Below, piece after piece: positions 1-4,952 of a stretch of 5,349 nt of DNA. The translations under genes were made by a program, and so were the position numbers. A model generated the notes under the pieces. The model worked only from the letters and a program-made list of their open reading frames with translations. It ran no database searches and was not told the origin of the DNA. The first letter of the stretch is position 1; each line of letters starts with the position of its first letter. This stretch comes from an uncultured Eubacteriales bacterium (lineage in GTDB: Bacteria > Bacillota > Clostridia > Peptostreptococcales > Anaerovoracaceae): NCBI GenBank assembly GCA_910585135.1, contig CAJUEB010000150.1, positions 1 to 5,349 on the forward strand, read 5' to 3'.

Positions 1-63
1 TGTTTTTGTTCTCTATGGGCTTAGTGTTTGCAAAGCGCTGGGAAAATATGCGCTGTGGCTGTA

Positions 64-1815
64 TTACGCATTTTGTTGAAGCTCTAAAATGACCAGGGTA
101 TTCGGCTCTACTGCAAGGTTCATCCTGAAATTCGTGAAGTCGGATGAAGGGATCAGTTCAGTCGTACCTGATGCAAAATGGACAAGATGCCTTCTGATGT
201 TATGGTCAAATTGCTGCGGAAAGCCTAAAAGCTTTGTTGCCGCGTCTATGTTTTGGTTTGCGCCAAAGGTTTTTTTTATGATGCAGGAAGGACAGTTTGA
301 AGGATTGAACTGTAAATGAAAATTCAGGTCGATTTCACTATCTGCCTGATACATGATCAGTGAAGTCCAATCCTCGCCGGATATCAGCAGGTATTGCCGC
401 TGCTGTTCTGCGATCATGCCTTCCAGTCCGTTAAAAGCCGCGTACAAGGAATAAAACGGTGTTGGCAGCCCGTTTTGGGTGAAAAGCGCACAGCTTTTTC
501 CAAAGAGCCTGATTTTCATGTCTGGTTTTGCCAGCACGTGGGCAAACGCTTCGGCGACGGTCTTGATTGATGCTTTTCGAACGGAGCTGATGTCGCTGTT
601 TTCTTTGACGAGCGTATCGATGCCAGATCGTTTTAACCCGTAAAGAATCTGGTTCGTGTCATTTTCATCGGAAAGCGCTGACTTTGCGATGGTAATGGTA
701 TCGGGGGATAAAAGACGCAGTTCGTTTCTATAATATACGGCCTTCATCAGCTCTTGCGGCGTTTTAATTAAGATATGAAGCGGGAATGCCTTATGGAATG
801 ATTTTGTCCTCTGATAGTGGGATTGTATCGGGATCAGGATATGGTTGGCAGCATATCCCGGTTCAATCTTTGCCGCATCAGGCAGATCCGTATTCAGGTA
901 GGATTGCAGCAGCATTAACGCTTCGCTGTAATCGATCGGGTCATGGAAAGTGCGCTGCTGCGGTCGTTTTTGCTTTCGGTACTGCGCAGGCGTCACGTGG
1001 TGCCATGTCGCGAAGCACTTATTAAAATAGGTAAGGGAGGAAAAACCGCAAAATTCACTGATCTGCGTGAGCGTCAGCTTATTTTCGTTCAGCAGCTTTT
1101 CCGCCTGCTCTACCCTGATGTAATTGAGCAGGTTCTGGAAGCTGAGCCCTGATGTTTTTTTGATAAAGTGCGAAATATAATGCATGCTCAGATGTTCCAT
1201 CTCGACGATGTCTTCTAAGGTGATCTTTTTTTCGTAATTCGTGTACATATAGTGCATGATACGATAGAGGCGTTCCAGATCCAGCGGGTTGATGTCTTCT
1301 TTTCCGTGATGGACTTCGTTGTTTTCGATAAAGAACGCTTGGAATTTATCGACCATGATAAAGAGAAATTCCCGCAGTTTTTGTGCAAGCAGTTTATCAT
1401 TGTTCCCTTTTTGGCATAACATCATCATCTCTGCGATGTGATGCGCGAGAAAAGAAATTTTGTTGTGCAGTCTCTGATGCCGCTGGGGCGCTTCCTTTTC
1501 GATATCCTCGCACACGAAAAACATGACGTCGATATTGGGATAAGTATCGGAGAAATAGGCGACGTCTACATGAAATTGCAGCATGATCACATCCTCGGAG
1601 GATTCGTATATATAATGAAGATCTTTGGTATCAACTGTAAACATATCGCCTGCTTCAATATAAAAATCCTGATGATGCACCTTGCATCTCGCATAACCTC
1701 GCAGAACCAGAACGAGTTCCATTTCCTTATGGTAGTGCGGCGCTTCCTGTGCCACGTTTGTAAAACCGATGGCAAAATGCAGGTTATTATAATGATTGAT
1801 ATGTTCTAATAACAT
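64..1815 (-). CDS. AraC-family transcriptional regulator with N-terminal cupin sensor and long C-terminal extension
   Basis: This is a 583-residue cytoplasmic DNA-binding regulator. Residues ~1-85 look like an AraC-type cupin sensor: a PHYHKEMEL motif (26-34), then LRGYA and an EAGDMF turn (55-60). Residues ~183-281 form the AraC/XylS DNA-binding domain. Its first helix-turn-helix is at 197-223 (KITLEDIVEMEHLSMHYIS) and its second at 247-281, with the conserved signature ISEFCGFSSLTYFNKCF and a TPAQYRK ending. Residues ~300-583 are additional; classical AraC proteins of about 280-300 residues end near the HTH. The last ~65 residues (from TFGANQN) resemble the C-terminal part of GH39-type domains found in some Firmicutes AraC regulators; this is recognised by eye only. 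The start is set at 1815 because GGAGGT lies 7 bases upstream. An upstream in-frame ATG at 1869 would extend the protein by 18 residues but overlaps the likely promoter. The gene diverges from the saccharopine-dehydrogenase-like gene, its most probable target. The ligand is unknown. Confidence 0.93.
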   Translation of the reverse strand: MLLEHINHYNNLHFAIGFTNVAQEAPHYHKEMELVLVLRGYARCKVHHQDFYIEAGDMFTVDTKDLHYIYESSEDVIMLQFHVDVAYFSDTYPNIDVMFFVCEDIEKEAPQRHQRLHNKISFLAHHIAEMMMLCQKGNNDKLLAQKLREFLFIMVDKFQAFFIENNEVHHGKEDINPLDLERLYRIMHYMYTNYEKKITLEDIVEMEHLSMHYISHFIKKTSGLSFQNLLNYIRVEQAEKLLNENKLTLTQISEFCGFSSLTYFNKCFATWHHVTPAQYRKQKRPQQRTFHDPIDYSEALMLLQSYLNTDLPDAAKIEPGYAANHILIPIQSHYQRTKSFHKAFPLHILIKTPQELMKAVYYRNELRLLSPDTITIAKSALSDENDTNQILYGLKRSGIDTLVKENSDISSVRKASIKTVAEAFAHVLAKPDMKIRLFGKSCALFTQNGLPTPFYSLYAAFNGLEGMIAEQQRQYLLISGEDWTSLIMYQADSEIDLNFHLQFNPSNCPSCIIKKTFGANQNIDAATKLLGFPQQFDHNIRRHLVHFASGTTELIPSSDFTNFRMNLAVEPNTLVILELQQNA

Positions 1816-1822
1816 AAAACGA

Positions 1823-1828
1823 ACCTCC
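1823..1828 (-). promoter_or_regulatory. Ribosome binding site that fixes the regulator start
   Basis: Read on the minus strand this is GGAGGT, a near-perfect anti-16S match, followed by 7 bases and the ATG at 1815-1813. It decides the start: the longer in-frame alternative beginning at 1869 would place this site inside coding sequence, and its extra 18 residues (rich in K, H and C) match no part of a cupin domain. Confidence 0.85.
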
Positions 1829-1855
1829 GATTTGTGATGCGGCTTCTTTTGGCAT

Positions 1856-1885
1856 AGCATAACATACAATGATTGAAAAAGTAAA
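1856..1885 (-). promoter_or_regulatory. Candidate extended -10 promoter of the AraC-type regulator
   Basis: On the minus strand a -35-like TTTACT (1885-1880, 4 of 6 to consensus) is separated by 18 bases from a -10-like TATGCT (1861-1856, 4 of 6). The -10 is preceded by TGT, giving the extended -10 form TGnTATGCT. Transcription would start near 1849, leaving a leader of about 35 bases before the ATG at 1815. Both hexamers are imperfect, so the call rests mainly on the TGn extension, the spacing and the position. Confidence 0.45.
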
Positions 1886-1919
1886 GTTATTCTTCTAAAA
1901 AGCAGTGTTTCCGATATTT

Positions 1920-1948
1920 CTTGCGAAAAAACACTATAGAACTTGCGA
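1920..1948 (+). promoter_or_regulatory. Direct repeat CTTGCGA x2, candidate AraC-type operator
   Basis: The heptamer CTTGCGA occurs exactly at 1920-1926 and again at 1942-1948. The 22-base offset is close to two helical turns, so both copies face the same side of the DNA. AraC-family dimers typically bind two direct half-sites about 21 bases apart, and this pair lies in the shared divergent upstream region. That it is the operator of the adjacent regulator is inference. Confidence 0.4.
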
Positions 1949-1992
1949 CACAGAAAGAATATTTAATTTTTTCGTTGATTCTGTAGTGTTCT
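1928..1992. repeat. Imperfect inverted repeat in the divergent promoter region
   Basis: AAAACACTATAGAA at 1928-1941 and TTCTGTAGTGTTCT at 1979-1992 are inverted copies matching at 12 of 14 positions, with centres 51 bases apart (about five helical turns). A third, shorter copy of the core, GCAGTGTT, lies at 1902-1909. The arms are too far apart for a terminator and lie upstream of the dehydrogenase -10, so distant operator half-sites or a looping arrangement are plausible. The left arm overlaps the CTTGCGA direct-repeat region, so the two motif sets cannot both be assumed functional. Confidence 0.4.
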
Positions 1993-2029
1993 TTGGCAAT
2001 AAAAATCTAGATGTAAGCGTCAAATCCGA

Positions 2030-2035
2030 TAGAAT
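2030..2035 (+). promoter_or_regulatory. Candidate -10 element of the saccharopine-dehydrogenase-like gene
   Basis: TAGAAT matches the TATAAT consensus at 5 of 6 positions. No good -35 exists at 16-19 bases upstream: the best hexamers match only 3 of 6. Transcription would begin near 2042, giving a short leader that still contains the GAGGTG ribosome binding site at 2052-2057. A good -10 without a -35 fits an activator-dependent promoter, in keeping with the divergent AraC-type gene and the repeats at 1902-1992. Confidence 0.35.
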
Positions 2036-2062
2036 AGAGTCAGAAAGAATTGAGGTGAAATA

Positions 2063-3355
2063 ATGAAAAAGATTTTAGTTTTAGGCGTTGGCGCACAGGG
2101 AAGCGCAGCAGCAAAGCGGCTGGATAAAGAACCGAATGTAGGGGAAATCATATGTGCGGATTATGACATGAAAGCAGTTGACAATATTGTAAAATCCATC
2201 ACAAAGGGAAGAGGCGTACAGGTGGATGCGCATGATAAAGCGAGCATCGTAGCGGCGGCACAGGGCGTTGATCTGATTTTAAACGGACTGCCGCTGGAAT
2301 GCACGCAGAATGTGCTGGAAGCGGCATTAGAGGTAAAAGCAAATTACCAGGATTATGCGGCATCGACCGAGCTTTATAACGTGTGGTACGAAAGTGAAAA
2401 GGCGAAAACGGACAAGAATCCTCCTGCCTTTGAGGATAAGTATACGACGGAATGGTATTACAGCGTGAAAGCGCAGTATGAAATTTACGGACCACAGTTT
2501 GAAGCCATCGACAGATTGGCGCTGGTGGGAACGGGTTCTGCGCCGGGACTAATCTGTGCGGCTACGAGAAAAACGATGCAGTATCTGGATAGCTGTGACA
2601 CGATCTATAATTTCGTGTGGGAAGGCGCTATCGCCAAGAGATTCCTGCCGTTCTGGTGGTCTCCGATCACGGCGCTGACGGACATGAGCCAGATGGCGCT
2701 GGCTTATGAGGATGGAAAAATGGTCAATACGCCTGCGTTTGGCCGTCCGATTCAGAGGCAGTATGAATACATGGATGAGCCGATTACCTTCCGTGAGCAC
2801 TGTCACGACGAACCGCTGCATTACGGATTCAATGCTGATAAATATTTCAAGGGCTGCAAAAACGCATATTTCAAATATGCTGGAGCGGGCATGGATTTTG
2901 CTGGACCGCTGTACCAGGCAGGAATGCTCAGCCATGAAGAATACGATTTTAACGGAACAAAGATCGTACCGTTTGATTATGCGCTTAGCTTCCTTCCGCC
3001 TGCACCGAAATACAAGGATGAAATCAAGGAAATCATCGACGAAGGTCTTGTCTGTGATTCCGGCTGCATGGTGATCGAAGCGTACGGCAAGAAGGGTGGC
3101 AAAGACGTGCTGGCAGAGACGCATGTATCCGCACCGGGACTGGTGGAATCCTTTGAAAAAGCGGGAATCACGGCAGAAATGTACCTGACAGGACAGGGCG
3201 GTTACTTATTCTCCAAGCTGTTTATCAACGATAAACTGGATCAGAAGGGATTGATTTCTTCCGATATGTTAAGCTACGAGCAGGTTGATACATATTTTGA
3301 TTATGCAGCAGAGCTTGGGATTACCTTAGAAACAACCGTCAAAGAGCAGAAATAA
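2063..3355 (+). CDS. Saccharopine-dehydrogenase-like NAD(P)-dependent oxidoreductase
   Basis: This 430-residue cytoplasmic enzyme begins with a Rossmann fold: MKKILVLGVGAQGSAAAKRL carries GxGxxG at residues 8-13. An acidic end of the second strand (D33, D35) suggests NAD rather than NADP, by inference. NGLPLECTQNVLEAAL (74-89) and YQDYAAS (95-101) follow, matching the usual strand-loop pattern of Sacchrp_dh_NADP proteins. GTGSAPGLICAATR (156-169) corresponds to the family's G-x-PG helix, and FWWSPITAL with downstream DGK (198-219) matches the WSP...DGK pattern of the second domain in saccharopine, carboxynorspermidine and homospermidine enzymes. Residues ~105-148 form a charged, aromatic insertion between the halves. 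The family oxidises or forms secondary amines such as saccharopine; the substrate here is unknown. GAGGTG lies 5 bases before the ATG. The gene appears monocistronic: a terminator follows at 3371, and the next gene is convergent. Confidence 0.88.
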   Translation: MKKILVLGVGAQGSAAAKRLDKEPNVGEIICADYDMKAVDNIVKSITKGRGVQVDAHDKASIVAAAQGVDLILNGLPLECTQNVLEAALEVKANYQDYAASTELYNVWYESEKAKTDKNPPAFEDKYTTEWYYSVKAQYEIYGPQFEAIDRLALVGTGSAPGLICAATRKTMQYLDSCDTIYNFVWEGAIAKRFLPFWWSPITALTDMSQMALAYEDGKMVNTPAFGRPIQRQYEYMDEPITFREHCHDEPLHYGFNADKYFKGCKNAYFKYAGAGMDFAGPLYQAGMLSHEEYDFNGTKIVPFDYALSFLPPAPKYKDEIKEIIDEGLVCDSGCMVIEAYGKKGGKDVLAETHVSAPGLVESFEKAGITAEMYLTGQGGYLFSKLFINDKLDQKGLISSDMLSYEQVDTYFDYAAELGITLETTVKEQK

Positions 3356-3370
3356 AACTTAACGACAGCA

Positions 3371-3404
3371 AAAAGACCTTGGCTATTATGCCGGGGTCTT
3401 TTTG
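3371..3404 (+). terminator. Rho-independent terminator after the saccharopine-dehydrogenase-like gene
   Basis: A 13-bp stem forms between 3371-3383 (AAAAGACCTTGGC) and 3390-3402 (GCCGGGGTCTTTT), including two G-U pairs, around the loop TATTAT. It closes in a run of five T (3399-3403). It starts 15 bases past the stop codon. Read on the minus strand it also forms a hairpin ending in T, with two mismatches where the G-U pairs were, so it may work weakly in both directions. Confidence 0.85.
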
Positions 3405-3424
3405 TGTAAGGGGAAGGAATGTGC

Positions 3425-3471
3425 AAAACTCTGTATCAATAGGATCATTTATCTGATTGATACAGAGTTTT
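3425..3471 (-). terminator. Long perfect hairpin, probable terminator of the alanine-dehydrogenase-like gene
   Basis: AAAACTCTGTATCAAT at 3425-3440 is the exact reverse complement of 3456-3471, giving a 16-bp uninterrupted stem. Inside it, GGAT (3442-3445) can pair with ATCT (3451-3454) around the loop CATTT, so the structure may reach about 20 bp with one mismatch. On the minus strand it ends in TTTTGC, suiting a terminator for the gene ending at 3538; on the plus strand it ends in TTTTCTG and could back up the hairpin at 3371. It lies 66 bases beyond the minus-strand stop codon, rather far, so a dispersed palindromic repeat is an alternative. Confidence 0.65.
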
Positions 3472-3537
3472 CTGTTCTAAATATTGTTTGTCACAAATAG
3501 CGTACCCAATACGGATGTCGTGGTTAGCCTTAAACTT

Positions 3538-4710
3538 CTATTTCATGAATTCTTCATAATAGTTTTCCGAGCGGGTCACTGTCGTTTTTGGCGCTGGGTC
3601 GAGCTGTCTGTCCTGGATATTCAGGATCACTTCCGGCTGTACCCATGGGCGGTTTTGGATGCCGCTGGTTTCTTCATGGGTGAGATAACCCTTGTATGCA
3701 GTCAGGCTTCTGCGGAGAAAACCGTTTTCTGCAAGGGCTGTTTCTAGGCCTTTGTTCATGATGGCTTTGAAATGCGGCAGAACCGCTGCGGCATAAGCGA
3801 CTGACGTCGAGCCGGCGATTGCACTGGGGATATTGTTGACGCAGTAGTGAATGACGCCTTCTTCTGTGTAAATCGGATTTTCATGGGTTGTTTCATGGAA
3901 GGTCTCAATACAGCCATAGTCGTTGCTGATATCGACGATCACAGAGCCGCGCCGCATGGAAGCGACCATCTTGCGGCTTACCATCGGTTCGCGCGCGTTT
4001 TTTGGCCACCGTACACAGTTTACGAGCATATCGGTGTCAGGCAGCATCTTCGTTAGGTTAAAACGATTGGAAATCATGGTATTCACTTTTCCATGGTATT
4101 GTTCGCTGATTGCGCGCAAAGCGCCGATGTCGATATCGGCAACGGTTACATTCGCACCCATATTGTAAAGAACCTCGATCGCGGCTTTTCCGACAATTCC
4201 GCAGCCGCAGACAACTGTACTGACGCCAGGAGCGCCCGCAAGGCCGCTGGCAAATTTTCCGCATCCATGGTTCATCGTCATCATCGACCAAAGTCCCATA
4301 AAAGCGCCCGCCTTTCCAGCCGCTTCACAGTTTGGAGAACCGAACCTGTGGGAATCTTCGGCGGTAATGGCAATCACTTTCTTTTCTAGCAGCGCATCTA
4401 CCTCTTCCCGGTGGGCGGCGGGGTGGATGCAGCAATAGATGAGCTGGCCTTCCCGCATCAGTTCATATTCGCAAGGTTCGATTTCCTTTACCTTTGCAAC
4501 AAAATCACAGGTGTTCCAAATCTCTTCATTGGTTTGCGTGATGACTGCACCGGCCTTTGCATAATCCGCATCATCAAAGCCTGCCTCATATCCGGCATGG
4601 GAGGCGACATATATTTCATGGCCGTCCTTTTTTAATTCGCTGACCTCGGCAGGGGTGGCGACAACCCGGGACTCTCCGTCTTTAATATCCTTTAATACTC
4701 CGAATTTCAT
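3538..4710 (-). CDS. Alanine dehydrogenase / pyridine nucleotide transhydrogenase family enzyme
   Basis: This 390-residue cytoplasmic NAD(P)-dependent dehydrogenase starts with the family signature: FGVLKDIKDGESRVVATP has R15 where alanine dehydrogenase binds pyruvate. GHEIYVASHAGYEAGF (30-45) corresponds to the usual GH-V-VE-GAG-GSGF stretch. KVKE places K75 and CCIHPAA places H96 at the known catalytic and substrate-binding positions. The Rossmann loop GCGIVG is at 169-174, with D192 ending the next strand, favouring NAD. VDISNDYGC (259-267) replaces VDVAIDQGGC and keeps the catalytic aspartate (D264). NNIPSAIAGSTS (292-303) matches the N-MPGAV--TST segment. The family PMSEVAGR motif is altered to PNCEAAGK, and the protein is slightly longer than typical Ald (~370), so the substrate may not be alanine. 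Alanine dehydrogenase interconverts alanine and pyruvate plus ammonia. AAAAGGAG lies 7 bases before the ATG. It has 11 cysteines. The gene is convergent with the saccharopine-dehydrogenase-like gene. Confidence 0.85.
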   Translation of the reverse strand: MKFGVLKDIKDGESRVVATPAEVSELKKDGHEIYVASHAGYEAGFDDADYAKAGAVITQTNEEIWNTCDFVAKVKEIEPCEYELMREGQLIYCCIHPAAHREEVDALLEKKVIAITAEDSHRFGSPNCEAAGKAGAFMGLWSMMTMNHGCGKFASGLAGAPGVSTVVCGCGIVGKAAIEVLYNMGANVTVADIDIGALRAISEQYHGKVNTMISNRFNLTKMLPDTDMLVNCVRWPKNAREPMVSRKMVASMRRGSVIVDISNDYGCIETFHETTHENPIYTEEGVIHYCVNNIPSAIAGSTSVAYAAAVLPHFKAIMNKGLETALAENGFLRRSLTAYKGYLTHEETSGIQNRPWVQPEVILNIQDRQLDPAPKTTVTRSENYYEEFMK

Positions 4711-4760
4711 GGTAAAACTCCTTTTTATTATTTTGCTATAGATTAGGATTACTTGTTTTT

Positions 4761-4789
4761 ATTATATACTCCGGCGGCAGAAAGTACAA
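4761..4789 (-). promoter_or_regulatory. Candidate sigma-A promoter of the alanine-dehydrogenase-like gene
   Basis: On the minus strand a perfect -10 TATAAT (4766-4761) lies exactly 17 bases from the -35-like TTGTAC (4789-4784), which keeps the first three consensus bases. Transcription would start near 4754, leaving a leader of about 43 bases that includes AAAAGGAG at 4725-4718. The perfect -10 and optimal spacer make this a good candidate despite the partial -35. Confidence 0.6.
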
Positions 4790-4845
4790 TTGCTATGTTA
4801 GGTGGGTGGCGCGATTCGTGTGATAGCGTGAGTGTTAAATATCTG

Positions 4846-4874
4846 TTGACAAACTACTTTTGCGGAAGTATAAC
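4846..4874 (+). promoter_or_regulatory. Strong sigma-A promoter upstream of the lipoprotein gene (distal)
   Basis: A perfect TTGACA at 4846-4851, a 17-base spacer and TATAAC (5 of 6) at 4869-4874 make this the best promoter in the window. The predicted start near 4881 lies about 70 bases before the lipoprotein ATG. It points away from the alanine-dehydrogenase-like gene, whose own promoter lies just to the left on the other strand. Confidence 0.7.
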
Positions 4875-4889
4875 AGTATTGCATCGGCA

Positions 4890-4918
4890 TTGACAGATAT
4901 CATTTGCACTAGTACAGT
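4890..4918 (+). promoter_or_regulatory. Second, tandem promoter upstream of the lipoprotein gene (proximal)
   Basis: A second perfect TTGACA at 4890-4895 is followed by 17 bases and TACAGT (4 of 6) at 4913-4918, with a predicted start near 4925. It sits exactly 44 bases after the distal promoter and shares spacer bases with it (C-TTTGC then AG directly before the -10). It is weaker than the distal one by its -10 and might be an imperfect duplication. Confidence 0.5.
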
Positions 4919-4952
4919 CGATCTTTTAGATGGGAAAGGAAGATAAGGGAAA

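Noticed and set aside
34..54. AGCGC...GCGCT hairpin as a terminator for the regulator gene.
   Set aside because: Only 5 bp of stem with an 11-base loop and no T-tract on the minus strand.
2..92. Possible plus-strand 3' end of a gene entering from the left edge (frame 2 open to the stop at 77-79; frame 3 open to the stop at 90-92).
   Set aside because: Two overlapping frames are equally open over fewer than 31 codons and neither translation is recognisable, so no partial gene can be chosen. A hydrophobic transporter tail convergent with the regulator remains possible.
1816..1869. Upstream extension of the regulator to an ATG at 1869.
   Set aside because: It overlaps the candidate extended -10 promoter, and a near-perfect ribosome binding site supports the ATG at 1815 instead.
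1993..1998. TTGGCA as a -35 box, or as a sigma-54 -24 element, for the dehydrogenase gene.
   Set aside because: No -10 hexamer sits 15-19 bases downstream and there is no GC at the sigma-54 -12 spacing.
1870..2062. Lysine riboswitch or T-box leader ahead of the saccharopine-dehydrogenase-like gene.
   Set aside because: The predicted leader is only about 20 bases and no terminator hairpin or conserved leader motif is visible.
2549..3124. Long minus-strand open frame of 191 codons inside the saccharopine-dehydrogenase-like gene.
   Set aside because: It is antisense to a gene with clear family motifs, has no recognisable domain, and there is no sign of a real gene on that strand.
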